From contig NZ_JAPFHA010000032.1 of the NCBI RefSeq assembly GCF_026586805.1, positions 1 to 37,022 on the forward strand: DNA of 37,022 nt, read 5' to 3'. Below the pieces are notes generated by a model, which saw only the letters and a program-made list of their open reading frames with translations, did not search any database and was not told the DNA's origin. Origin of the DNA: Niveibacterium sp. 24ML. Lineage in GTDB: Bacteria > Pseudomonadota > Gammaproteobacteria > Burkholderiales > Rhodocyclaceae. Numbering within the stretch: the first letter of the stretch is position 1; the number at the start of each line of letters is the position of its first letter. Position numbers and translations under genes: made by a program. Of this stretch, positions 1-7,800 are shown in pieces.

Positions 1-77
1 GGAGTGGTAGTTCAGTCGGTTAGAATACCGGCCTGTCACGCCGGGGGTCGCGGGTTCGAGTCCCGTCCACTCCGCCA
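1..77 (+). tRNA. tRNA-Asp (anticodon GTC)
   Basis: A complete 77-nt cloverleaf with encoded CCA end. The acceptor arm GGAGTGG pairs with CCACTCC, the T arm contains GGTTCGAGTCC, and the anticodon loop CTGTCAC places GTC at the anticodon, which reads aspartate codons. The gene begins exactly at the window edge, so its promoter and any upstream tRNA genes of the same transcript cannot be seen. Confidence 0.97.
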
Positions 78-86
78 CCAACACGA

Positions 87-119
87 AGGGTCGACCGAAA
101 GGTCGGCCCTTTTTGTTTT
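87..119 (+). terminator. Rho-independent terminator of the tRNA-Asp transcript
   Basis: A 10-bp stem (AGGGTCGACC with GGTCGGCCCT, one G-T pair) is closed by a GAAA tetraloop and followed directly by TTTTTGTTTT. It lies ten bases after the tRNA CCA end and fits a classic intrinsic terminator. Confidence 0.9.
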
Positions 120-145
120 CTACGCAACGCTTTCCGCTTGAATTC

Positions 146-1492
146 TCAGTCTTGAACTTGCGGTGTAGTGGCGCCTGCTTCATGCGTTGCCGGGTGGGCA
201 CGGCTTGCGATGATGTCGCGAACCAGTGCGATGTGTTCGCGGAGGATGTAGAGCTCGTTGGCATAGGCGAGCGGCACCTTGCATCGCAGCGCGCGTTCCT
301 CGACTGATTCCAGCTGGCTCCGCCATTCATTGGCCTGAGACGCATCGCCCCGGCGCACCGCTTCTTCGAGGAACTTCAGCTCACCATACCAGCGGTAGAT
401 CCGCGAGCGCATGTGCCAGCGGTGCAGCGCGGGCAGGATCCGGAACGCCGGGATCAACACCGCAAGCAGCGGCAGCAGTGTCCACATCAGGCGATCAACG
501 AGTACTGCGGCGCCAAACGGCAGAATGCGCTGCAGCAGGGGTGGGCCTGAGCGGTAGAAGCGGGTTGCCTCGGGGCTGGGCGGAAGTTCGTGATCCCGCG
601 CGGCGGGAAATTCATTACCTTTCTCGAACAGGCCGGGCTTCCGGTGGATTTCGCTCGCCGCCTGCATCAGCAAGGCCACGAGTGCGGGGTGCAGGTCCTT
701 GCGCACGACCAGGTTCGCTGTAGGCGCAACGAGCGCCAGATCGGCCGCCGGCTTGTCGTTGACCAGATCGATGGCGCCGCGCGGCAGTACCAGGCGCGTC
801 AGGTGCGGCATCAGGCGCGTGTAGGCATCGGCCTGCGTGAACCCGAGTGGCCGAATCCCGGGCATGCGGAGCAGTTGCTGGACGATCGGGGCGTGCGCGC
901 CGTTCACGGTGACCAGGGCGTCGATTTGCTTGCGTTCGAGTGCGTGTATGGCTTCGTCGCCGCCGATTGGAATCAGCGACGGGTCGTTGGTGGCAAAACC
1001 ATTGGCGTTCGCAATCTCGAGTGCAAGCAATTGGGCGCCACCACCCTGGGCGCCGATTGCGATCCGCTTGCCGCGTAGATCGGAGATCCGCTCGGCGACG
1101 ATGTCGTCGCGGATGAAGATCCACACCGGTTCGTAGTAGACCGCGCCCAGCGTGTAGAGGTCGTCCGACTCGGGCTCCTGCACGATGCCGCCCTGAAGGA
1201 AGCTCACGTCGGCCTGGCCATCTACGCCCTTGAGCCGGCGCAGGTTTTCGATGGTGCCGCTCGATGGCTGGAGGATCAGCTTGACGCCCTGGCGCGCAAG
1301 AATTTCGCGATAGCGCTCACCGTAGTAGGCGTAGGCGCCGCCGGGCGTGCCGGTGCTCATGGTGAGGGTGCGGGGCGGCATCGGGGCGAAGAAGTGAAGT
1401 ACCACGAGCACCCCGGCAAGCAGGGCAAGCATGCCGATGGCCAGCCAGAGTGCCACGCGGCGCAGGCCGTGCAGATGCTGAAGGTGTTTCAT
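146..1492 (-). CDS. TAXI-family TRAP-type solute-binding protein, membrane-anchored
   Basis: 448 aa. After a cytoplasmic start and one N-terminal membrane segment (about residues 10-33), the protein has the TAXI solute-receptor core, including the STGTPGGAYAYYGERY segment and the RGKRIAIGAQGGG block. TAXI proteins bind small carboxylates or amino acids in the periplasm for TRAP transporters. Unlike the plain secreted family members, this one carries a second hydrophobic stretch near residues 325-355 followed by a charged cytoplasmic-like tail of roughly 90 residues. No TRAP permease gene adjoins it here. The start chosen (MKHLQHLHGL) avoids overlap with dusC; an in-frame ATG 102 bases further upstream would run into that gene. 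The ligand is unknown, and a sensory or regulatory role is possible. Confidence 0.85.
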   Translation of the reverse strand: MKHLQHLHGLRRVALWLAIGMLALLAGVLVVLHFFAPMPPRTLTMSTGTPGGAYAYYGERYREILARQGVKLILQPSSGTIENLRRLKGVDGQADVSFLQGGIVQEPESDDLYTLGAVYYEPVWIFIRDDIVAERISDLRGKRIAIGAQGGGAQLLALEIANANGFATNDPSLIPIGGDEAIHALERKQIDALVTVNGAHAPIVQQLLRMPGIRPLGFTQADAYTRLMPHLTRLVLPRGAIDLVNDKPAADLALVAPTANLVVRKDLHPALVALLMQAASEIHRKPGLFEKGNEFPAARDHELPPSPEATRFYRSGPPLLQRILPFGAAVLVDRLMWTLLPLLAVLIPAFRILPALHRWHMRSRIYRWYGELKFLEEAVRRGDASQANEWRSQLESVEERALRCKVPLAYANELYILREHIALVRDIIASRAHPATHEAGATTPQVQD

Positions 1493-1592
1493 GCCCGAGA
1501 GCCTAAGGTTGCGCGGCCAGCCCTGTCCAGTCGATGTGCTCGGGCTCCGGTAGAATGCGCGTCCCCTCAATGACTTACGACTGAAGCCCTGC

Positions 1593-2558
1593 ATGCCACG
1601 ACTGCTGCTCGCCCCGATGGAAGGCCTTGTCGATGACGTGATGCGCGACGCATTGACGCGCGCGGGTGGCTACGATCATTGCGTGACGGAGTTCATCCGC
1701 ATCTCGGGCAGCTTGCTGCCGGTGCGGGCTTACACGCGGGTCAGTCCAGAGCTTGAGAATGGCTCGCGCACTAAGGCCGGTACGCCAGTTCGCGTGCAAT
1801 TGCTTGGATCGGAACCGGCATGCATGGCAGAGAATGCGGCGCGGCTTGCGGGGCTTGCGCCGGCCGGGATCGACCTGAATTTCGGCTGTCCGGCACCGAC
1901 CGTCAATCGCCATCGCGGTGGCGCTGCCTTGCTCGACGAGCCGGAGTTGCTGTTCGAGATTGCCGCCGCCGTGCGGCGCGCGGTGCCGAAGGGCATCCCT
2001 TTCACAGCCAAGATGCGGCTTGGCGTGCGTGATGCCACGCGCGCGGTTGAATGCGCCCAGGCGCTCGCCGATGGCGGGGCGGAAGAGCTCGTCATCCACG
2101 GCCGGACCAAGCTGGACGGCTATCGCCCGCCCGCGCACTGGGGTGAGATCGCGCGGGTTGCCGAGCAGGTGAAGGTGCCGGTGGTGGCCAACGGCGAGGT
2201 ATGGAAGCCCGAAGACTGGCAGCGTTGCCGCAGCGAAAGTGGGCGGGGCGATGTCATGATCGGGCGCGGCGCGGTGGCTGATCCGTTTCTGGCGCGGCGA
2301 ATCCGCGGCGATGCGCCGCCCTCCAGCGAGGCCTGCTGGACCGAACTGCTGGGGATGATTGCGGTGTATTGGCAGCGAGTGCTGACCAAGCTTGAGCCGC
2401 GGCACTGCCCGGGTCGGGTCAAGCAATGGTTGCTGCTGCTGGAGAGAAACTACCCCCAGGCCACGCAGATGCTTGCGCAGGTGAGGGCGGAGCGGGACCC
2501 TCTGCGTTTCGAAGCCATGCTGCGATGCCATGGTGTGCCCCTCGCGGAGGCGGCCTGA
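1593..2558 (+). CDS. dusC: tRNA-dihydrouridine(16) synthase DusC
   Basis: 321 aa, close to the usual ~315 aa. It is an FMN-dependent TIM-barrel enzyme that reduces uridine to dihydrouridine in the tRNA D-loop. The N-terminus LLLAPMEGLVD is the family FMN-binding start. The catalytic cysteine is Cys99 in NFGCPAPTVN, and the FMN phosphate site appears as VVANGE and VMIGRGA. Subfamily assignment to DusC (position 16) rests on overall resemblance to the E. coli protein, especially TEFIRIS, LLPVR and the C-terminal RVKQWL segment. The stop codon overlaps the next start as TGATG, so translational coupling with the methyltransferase gene is likely. Confidence 0.93.
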   Translation: MPRLLLAPMEGLVDDVMRDALTRAGGYDHCVTEFIRISGSLLPVRAYTRVSPELENGSRTKAGTPVRVQLLGSEPACMAENAARLAGLAPAGIDLNFGCPAPTVNRHRGGAALLDEPELLFEIAAAVRRAVPKGIPFTAKMRLGVRDATRAVECAQALADGGAEELVIHGRTKLDGYRPPAHWGEIARVAEQVKVPVVANGEVWKPEDWQRCRSESGRGDVMIGRGAVADPFLARRIRGDAPPSSEACWTELLGMIAVYWQRVLTKLEPRHCPGRVKQWLLLLERNYPQATQMLAQVRAERDPLRFEAMLRCHGVPLAEAA

Positions 2559-3238
2559 TGTACGGTAATTCGCGCGGCATTTCGAGCCGCCAGGACACCG
2601 TGCATGACAAGCTTGAGCGCCTGCTCGAGCGGCATCTGGCCAGCGGGTTCGAGCGGCCGATTCCGGATGTTGCTCGCGAAGCCTTCGCGAAAGTCATGGC
2701 GGATCACGATGCCTCGATGCCGATCGTTCTGGATGCCGGTTGCGGCGTGGGGTGGAGCACGCTGACGCTGGCGCGTGAGTACCCGGACCATTTCGTGATC
2801 GGGGTGGATCAGTCGTCCGACCGGATCGAGCGCGGCAAGCCCGGCGAGCAAGCGCCGAACGTACGCTTCGTGCGGGCCGATCTGGTCGATTTCTGGCGTT
2901 TGTTGCATCTGCACGGCGTGCGGCTGGCGCGCCATTACCTGCTCTATCCGAACCCATGGCCCAAGATCGGTCATCTGTCACGTCGATGGCATGGCCACGC
3001 GGTATTCCCTGTCATTCCGCTGCTCGGGGGCGAACTTGAGCTGCGCACGAACTGGCGTATCTATGCCGACGAGTTCGCGCTTGCGATGAACCGCCTGACC
3101 GGCCACACCGATGGCGTTACCGAGTATCAGGCGCCCACGCCCCTGACGCCGTTTGAGCGCAAGTATCGCGATTCCGGCCAGCGCCTCTGGCGCTACTGCA
3201 CTGACTTGCGTGCCCACCCGGGCACCGGGCCGGCGTGA
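2558..3238 (+). CDS. TrmB-like SAM-dependent methyltransferase
   Basis: 226 aa. The class I methyltransferase motif I is DAGCGVGWST (about residues 60-69). The later block LLYPNPWPK followed by H and RR resembles the signature of tRNA (guanine-N7)-methyltransferase TrmB, which has PDPWPKKRHHKRR. The match is partial, and the sequence after the block departs from canonical TrmB, so this may be a paralogue with another tRNA target. The start at the TGATG overlap with dusC has a GGAGG ribosome-binding site eight bases upstream and is preferred over longer in-frame starts inside dusC. Coupling to a tRNA dihydrouridine synthase supports a tRNA-modification role. Family level is fairly sure; exact substrate is not. 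Confidence 0.8.
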   Translation: MYGNSRGISSRQDTVHDKLERLLERHLASGFERPIPDVAREAFAKVMADHDASMPIVLDAGCGVGWSTLTLAREYPDHFVIGVDQSSDRIERGKPGEQAPNVRFVRADLVDFWRLLHLHGVRLARHYLLYPNPWPKIGHLSRRWHGHAVFPVIPLLGGELELRTNWRIYADEFALAMNRLTGHTDGVTEYQAPTPLTPFERKYRDSGQRLWRYCTDLRAHPGTGPA

Positions 3239-3579
3239 TGCCCTGCCAGAGCTGCGGCGCTTGCTGCGCGGCGTTTCGCGTCAGCTTTCATGTGTCTGAA
3301 CGTGATGATCAGGCTGGCGGCACGGTGCCGGAGGCCCTGGCGGACGACGAGACGATGTCGACCTGCCGGATTCGCGGCACCGATCGATCGCCGCCGCGCT
3401 GTGTCGCGCTGGTCGGGCGGATTGGCGAGTCGGTGCGCTGCGGCATTTACGAGTTCCGCCCCGGGCCGTGCCGCGAGTTCGCGCCGCATGGCGTGTTCGG
3501 CATCAGCAATGTCGCCTGCAATCAGGCGCGCGCGCGGCATGGCCTGCCGGCTTTGCCCGACCCGGTGGTCTTGCGCTGA
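3238..3579 (+). CDS. YkgJ-family cysteine-cluster protein
   Basis: 113 aa. The N-terminal CQSCGACC plus later cysteines (CRIRG, CVAL, CGIYEFRPGPCREF, CNQAR) are typical of the YkgJ/UPF0153 family of small, probably zinc- or iron-sulfur-binding proteins of unknown function. RPGPCR is the characteristic family segment. It overlaps the preceding methyltransferase stop as TGATG. A GTG codon directly before the ATG would add one residue. It appears to be the third gene of the dusC unit. No terminator is visible in the 19 bases before the convergent hpnE stop. Confidence 0.85.
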   Translation: MPCQSCGACCAAFRVSFHVSERDDQAGGTVPEALADDETMSTCRIRGTDRSPPRCVALVGRIGESVRCGIYEFRPGPCREFAPHGVFGISNVACNQARARHGLPALPDPVVLR

Positions 3580-3598
3580 GTCGTTGCGCGCGTGAACC

Positions 3599-4927
3599 TT
3601 AGTCGATGCTGAACAGGTTCGGGGTGGCAACGCCGATGGCGCGGAAGATCGTGCGTGCGGCGGTCAGGCCGGAGCGCACTGCCGATTCGAGCGTGGCTGG
3701 ATAGTCCGACGCCACGTAGTCGCCCGCCAGGTACAGGTTCTTGACCGGCGTTACGGTGATTGGCCGGAAGGCGCCGGGCTCACAGGCGAAGGTGGCGCGC
3801 TTTTCGGTGATCACCTGCGCCCACTTTGGCGCCGGCAGATGTTTGCTGTCGGTGGCGAAGCGCTTTTCGATCTCCTGGTGCGCGCGGAGTGCGATCTCTT
3901 CGCGGCTCAGGTTCGTGCTGGCGGCGCTGACGACACCGGCGAGCAGCCCGGCGGGGCCGCCGAGTTGGCCGCGATCAAACACCCACTGCAGCAAGCCGTC
4001 GGTGAGACCAATCATCGGTTTTGGCAGGGTCAGCGGCGGATCGTAGGCAAGGTAGGCGGTCGTGATGGCTTCGTGGCGCATGTCGCTGAGCTGACTGCGC
4101 AGGCGTTCCATCTCGGAAAACGAAGCGGTGATATCGGCGACCTGCCAGGGGCCGGTGGCCAGGACGACGTGGGTGTAGGCCGCGTCAAACGGGTCGCCCT
4201 CAAGGCGGAAGCCGTGCTCGTCGCGCGTCACATTGCGTATCCGCGTCATCGTGTGAACCGACTGGCCCTTGCGCGAAAGGTAGAGCACCGCCGGTACCGG
4301 CAGCAGTTCGGTGAGGTCGGTCCGCGGGATCAGGACTTCTGATGCGCTTGCGCTGGCTGCAACGCTGTCGCGCAGCACGTTGGCGAAGACCTGGGCGGAT
4401 GCGCGTTCGGCAGGCGTGTTGAGCGCCGCAACGCAGAGCGGCTCCCACAGCAGTTCGCACAGTTTTGCGGTTTGGCGGGTCTGCGTCAGCAGTTTGCGTA
4501 CCGTGATGTCTTGCGCAAGGCGGAACTTCGTGCGCTTGAGGGTGCGCAGCAGACGCAGCGCCGCACGACGGTCTGCCCAGTTCAGGCCCTTGGCGCGGAG
4601 CAGGCCGACGGCAAGATGGAAGGGGGCGGGCAACTCGGCCGCCTGCAAGTCCAGCACGCCGGGGATGTGCACAAAGAAGGGCCTGGTGTAGAGGCGCTTG
4701 GGGCTCACGCCCAGCAGCCGCAGCATGCGCAGGGTTTCGGTGTAGGCGCCAATCAGGATGTGCTGGCCGTTGTCGACCCGCCACCCGTCTTTTTCAATGG
4801 CGCGTGCGCGGCCACCCAACGTGCCGGCGCTCTCGAACACCGTAACCTGGACGTTGGCGCGCGCCAGTTCCACCGCGCACGCAAGCCCCGCCCAACCCCC
4901 ACCGATCACCGCAACATGTGGGCTCAT
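3599..4927 (-). CDS. hpnE: Hydroxysqualene dehydroxylase HpnE
   Basis: 442 aa FAD-dependent amine-oxidase-fold protein. It begins with a Rossmann dinucleotide motif VIGGGWAGLACA (residues 8-19), followed by the FES-GGRAR segment, and ends with NLYLAGDYVASDYPATLESAVRSG, the second FAD-binding part. The spacing and the segment DNGQHILIGAY match the squalene-associated desaturase family HpnE. HpnE converts hydroxysqualene to squalene in the HpnCDE route that feeds hopanoid synthesis. HpnC and HpnD, usually its neighbours, are not in this window. The gene is downstream of, and overlaps by four bases (ATGA), the Nudix gene, so the two are probably co-transcribed. Confidence 0.92.
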   Translation of the reverse strand: MSPHVAVIGGGWAGLACAVELARANVQVTVFESAGTLGGRARAIEKDGWRVDNGQHILIGAYTETLRMLRLLGVSPKRLYTRPFFVHIPGVLDLQAAELPAPFHLAVGLLRAKGLNWADRRAALRLLRTLKRTKFRLAQDITVRKLLTQTRQTAKLCELLWEPLCVAALNTPAERASAQVFANVLRDSVAASASASEVLIPRTDLTELLPVPAVLYLSRKGQSVHTMTRIRNVTRDEHGFRLEGDPFDAAYTHVVLATGPWQVADITASFSEMERLRSQLSDMRHEAITTAYLAYDPPLTLPKPMIGLTDGLLQWVFDRGQLGGPAGLLAGVVSAASTNLSREEIALRAHQEIEKRFATDSKHLPAPKWAQVITEKRATFACEPGAFRPITVTPVKNLYLAGDYVASDYPATLESAVRSGLTAARTIFRAIGVATPNLFSID

Positions 4928-5469
4928 GCCGGGTGCACCGGAGCCGGAATATCCGCCACATGAAAGCGGTATTGGCCGGCGCGGCGGTCTTCAAAGTAAA
5001 GCCGCAGTGACAGGGCGATCGAGCGGAAGGCGAGCTCGTCCCAGGGGATCTCCGCTTCGCTGAAGAGCCGTGTTTCAAGCGACTCTTCGCCGGGACGAAA
5101 GTCGAGGTCGAGCAGCCGGGCGCGGTAAAGGATGTGGACCTGGCTGATGTGCGCCACGTTGATCAGCGAGTACATCTCGCCCACTTCGATGCGCGCGCAG
5201 GCTTCCTCGGCGGTTTCGCGGGCGGCGCCCTCGGCGGTTGTTTCGTGGTTTTCCATGAAGCCCGAAGGCAGCGTCCATTTGCCATGGCGTGGCTCGATCG
5301 CTCGGCGGCAGAGCAGGATCTTGTCTTCCCATTCCGGGATGGCGCCAACGACGAGTTTGGGATTGCTGTAGTGGATCGTGCTGCAGTGGTCACACACATG
5401 GCGCGGCAGCGAGTCACCGGACGGTATCCGGAACGACACCGGGGCACCGCATTGAGAGCAGAAATTCAT
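4924..5469 (-). CDS. Zinc-ribbon Nudix hydrolase
   Basis: 181 aa. A zinc ribbon (CSQC and CDHC, residues 4-7 and about 26-29) precedes a Nudix domain whose box is GFMENHETTAEGAARETAEE, matching Gx5Ex7RExxEE. The usual glycine after the final EE is replaced (ACA). Such proteins hydrolyse nucleoside diphosphates linked to another group; the ribbon arrangement resembles NudC-like or ADP-ribose-type enzymes, but the substrate cannot be told. The chosen ATG (MNFCSQCG) starts immediately before the zinc ribbon; an earlier in-frame ATG would add 30 residues that look non-conserved. It overlaps hpnE by ATGA. Confidence 0.88.
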   Translation of the reverse strand: MNFCSQCGAPVSFRIPSGDSLPRHVCDHCSTIHYSNPKLVVGAIPEWEDKILLCRRAIEPRHGKWTLPSGFMENHETTAEGAARETAEEACARIEVGEMYSLINVAHISQVHILYRARLLDLDFRPGEESLETRLFSEAEIPWDELAFRSIALSLRLYFEDRRAGQYRFHVADIPAPVHPA

Positions 5470-5567
5470 GGCTGGCTGGATTCTTCGGAAGGCGCGATCG
5501 AGCCCGATTCTAAACCAGCACCGCTGCCAGCGATTCAGGGGGCGGGCGGGGACCTGCAAACGAATCC

Positions 5568-5594
5568 TAAAGTTCCTGACTGGCCTGCCGATAG
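5568..5594 (+). promoter_or_regulatory. Sigma-28 (FliA) promoter of the HDOD-REC-GGDEF gene
   Basis: TAAAGTTC, an 11-base spacer, then GCCGATAG. The FliA consensus is TAAAGTTT-N11-GCCGATAA, so 14 of 16 fixed positions match with exact spacing. The start codon of the following gene lies 30 bases downstream of the -10 element, giving a short plausible leader. Confidence 0.85.
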
Positions 5595-5624
5595 TTCGTC
5601 GACTGCAGCGATGAGAACTTCTTG

Positions 5625-7625
5625 ATGACAGGTAGCGAACAAGGTTCTCGTTCCGATCTATCCCGGCTTGACGCGCTCAAGGCTACGGGAGATCTGCCAT
5701 CGCCCAAGGGCGTGGCACTGGAGATCATGCGGGCAACGCGCGGGGACGATGTCTCCACCGCCGAGCTGGCACGCATCATCAAGGCAGATCCGGCCTTCTC
5801 GGGCCGCATGATCAAGGCCGCCAACGGTTTGCTCGGCTATGGCAGGCGTCCGGTTGCATCGGTGCAGGATGCGCTGATGGTGATGGGCTTGCCCGCTGTC
5901 CGTACCCTCGCGCTCGGCTTCTCGCTGTTGGGCCACTACCGGGCAGGCCCGTGCCTTGGCTTTGATTACGACGCTTACTGGTCTTCGTCGTTGCTGCGGG
6001 CGGTGGCCTTGCAGGCATTTTCCAAGCATGTCCGCTGCGCGCCCCCGGATGAGGCGTTCTGCCTTGGGCTTTTGTCGCGCGTAGGGGAGTTGGCCCTCGC
6101 GACGGTTTATCCGCAGCAGTACAGCGACGTGCTGGCAGCTAGCGCGGGCGATCTGGCGAAACTTGGCTCGCTTGAGCAGCAGGCGTTTGGACTTGATCGC
6201 CATGCGCTCACCGGCTTGATGCTGACCGATTGGGGCGTGCCGGGGGTCTTTGCCGACGCGGTTTTGCACCACGATCCGGTAGATGCTTCGGCAATGCCTG
6301 CGGATGCGCGGACCGCGCGTTTGAGTGCCGTGCTGGCGCTGGCGGCGCAACTCTCCCGGGTGTGCGAGGTGGATGCCGAAGCGGCGCCGGCCGCGTTGCA
6401 GGTTTTCGATGACATGGGGGGGCGCCTTGATTACAGCACGGCGTTGCTGCATGAAACTTGCGAACGCGTGATACGGGATTGGGCCGAATGGTCTGTGCTC
6501 TTGCGGGTGCCAAACCGTGAAGTTTTTTCCTTCGCCGGCCACACCGCCACCGCACCAGTGATGGCGAATCAGCCCGCGCCGACAATGGCTGCCGAGCGGG
6601 CGTCTGTGGCTGTGCCGCCCGTGCCGGCCCGCGCGGGTTACCTGCGTGTGCTGGTGGCGGATGCCGACGCGGCATCACGCAGTGTGATCCGCTCGGTGCT
6701 CGATGAGGCCGGGCATGAGGTGCAGGAAGTGGATTCGGTGGAGCTGGCCGCCGAGGCTGCGCTGGTGATGCAACCGCAGTTGATGATCATCGACTGGTCG
6801 ATGCCCGATGGATGTGGCCTGTCGTTGGTCCAACGGCTGCGCCAGACGCGGGTGGGGCGCAGCATCTACGTGCTGGTGCTGACCAGCCATGAAAACGAAC
6901 AGCGCCTGGTCGAGGCCTTCGAGAGCGGTGTTGATGACTTCATTACCAAGCCGATCAATCCCCGCGTGTTGTTGGCGCGGATGCGCGCGGGCCAACGTGT
7001 CGTGCGTCTGCATCAGGAAGTAGAGCAGGATCGCGAGGAAATCCGCCAGTTCGCTGCTGAGCTTGCAGTGTCGAACCGCAAACTGCAGGAAGGCACACTC
7101 ACGGATTCGCTGACGGGGTTCCCGAATCGTCGTTACTTTCTTGAGCGCCTTGAACAGGAGTGGGCGCAGGCTGTTCGCATGAATCGCCCGCTCGCTTGCC
7201 TTGTCATCGACGTAGACGGATTCCGCCAGCTCAATCAGACCTACGGGCTTGATGTGGGCGATGCGGCCTTGATGCAGGTTTCGAAGGGGATCAAGGAAAG
7301 CCTGCGGCGCAATGATGTGGTAGCGCGCGCCGGTGGCGACGAGTTCTTCGTGCTGTGCCCCGAGACTGACTCCGAGGCCGCGCGATTGGTGGCCGAACGG
7401 ATCCGTGCCCTTGTTTCCACCGTTCTGGTTCGTGCGGGCAGGCTGCAACTGCGTGTATCGATCAGTATCGGGATAGCCCTGCGCGGTGCAGACGTGGCCA
7501 ACGCTGAGGATCTCCTCAAGCGGGCGGAATCTGCACTTGCGGGAACAAACGGGGTGCAAAATTTTTCGGCCTGCGTTGCGCAATCAGGGGCCGGAGCGGG
7601 GGCTGATAGTCTTCTAACGCACTGA
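5625..7625 (+). CDS. HDOD-REC-GGDEF protein, probable diguanylate cyclase
   Basis: 666 aa, cytoplasmic. An N-terminal HDOD domain (about 20-225) is followed by a Pro/Ala-rich linker. A receiver domain (341-455) has phosphoacceptor Asp390 and conserved Lys442. A short coiled coil leads to a GGDEF domain (490-650). The active loop AGGDEF is intact, and RRND at 561-564 is a correctly placed RxxD inhibitory I-site, so c-di-GMP synthesis with product inhibition is expected. Two usual residues vary: the YGH motif is YGL, and N-D is N-Q. The HDOD domain lacks a visible HD catalytic pair and probably acts as a protein-interaction module. A TTG precedes the ATG. The sigma-28 promoter upstream places it in the late flagellar regulon. 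Confidence 0.9.
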   Translation: MTGSEQGSRSDLSRLDALKATGDLPSPKGVALEIMRATRGDDVSTAELARIIKADPAFSGRMIKAANGLLGYGRRPVASVQDALMVMGLPAVRTLALGFSLLGHYRAGPCLGFDYDAYWSSSLLRAVALQAFSKHVRCAPPDEAFCLGLLSRVGELALATVYPQQYSDVLAASAGDLAKLGSLEQQAFGLDRHALTGLMLTDWGVPGVFADAVLHHDPVDASAMPADARTARLSAVLALAAQLSRVCEVDAEAAPAALQVFDDMGGRLDYSTALLHETCERVIRDWAEWSVLLRVPNREVFSFAGHTATAPVMANQPAPTMAAERASVAVPPVPARAGYLRVLVADADAASRSVIRSVLDEAGHEVQEVDSVELAAEAALVMQPQLMIIDWSMPDGCGLSLVQRLRQTRVGRSIYVLVLTSHENEQRLVEAFESGVDDFITKPINPRVLLARMRAGQRVVRLHQEVEQDREEIRQFAAELAVSNRKLQEGTLTDSLTGFPNRRYFLERLEQEWAQAVRMNRPLACLVIDVDGFRQLNQTYGLDVGDAALMQVSKGIKESLRRNDVVARAGGDEFFVLCPETDSEAARLVAERIRALVSTVLVRAGRLQLRVSISIGIALRGADVANAEDLLKRAESALAGTNGVQNFSACVAQSGAGAGADSLLTH

Positions 7626-7656
7626 TTACAAAAACAAATCGTGCAGTCCTTGTGGC

Positions 7657-7677
7657 GTGTAGGCGGTTTTCCTACAC
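7657..7677 (+). repeat. Inverted repeat upstream of flhD
   Basis: A perfect 7-bp inverted repeat, GTGTAGG and CCTACAC, with a 7-base loop (CGGTTTT), lies 32 bases after the stop of the GGDEF gene. No T-tract follows, so it is not a standard intrinsic terminator. It could end the upstream transcript by another mechanism or be a regulator site near the flhDC promoter. Confidence 0.5.
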
Positions 7678-7678
7678 C

Positions 7679-7707
7679 TTGCCGCAGACTATTGCTGACA
7701 CGATTAT
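7679..7707 (+). promoter_or_regulatory. Candidate sigma-70 promoter for flhDC
   Basis: TTGCCG, a 17-base spacer, then GATTAT. Each hexamer matches the consensus at four of six positions. This is the best-placed candidate in the 175-base flhD leader, about 90 bases before the start codon. Weak evidence. Confidence 0.3.
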
Positions 7708-7766
7708 CCGACTCTGCCTGACTCAAGTTTCTTGAGCGCGTTGGTACTGTTGCTTCCACACGATAA

Positions 7767-7783
7767 GTTGCCAAAAAGGCAAC
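7767..7783 (+). promoter_or_regulatory. Hairpin in the flhD leader just before the ribosome-binding site
   Basis: GTTGCC and GGCAAC form a perfect 6-bp stem around an AAAAA loop. Its 3' end is seven bases before the GGAGG ribosome-binding site at 7791-7795. The position suggests an effect on flhD translation or mRNA stability, but no regulator can be named from the sequence. Confidence 0.5.
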
Positions 7784-7800
7784 GGACTGAGGAGGTCACA

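Noticed and set aside
1493-1594. Longer N-terminus for the TAXI-family protein
   Set aside because: It would overlap the dusC start and add a region without family likeness; the hydrophobic anchor fits the later ATG.
7723-7749. Sigma-28 promoter before flhD
   Set aside because: TCAAGTTT is present, but the position 11 bases later reads TGGTACTG, which does not fit the -10 element. TCAAG-TTT-CTTGA is a small palindrome only.
7741-7755. Sigma-54 promoter before flhD (TTGGTACTGTTGC)
   Set aside because: The GG to GC spacing is too short for a -24/-12 promoter.
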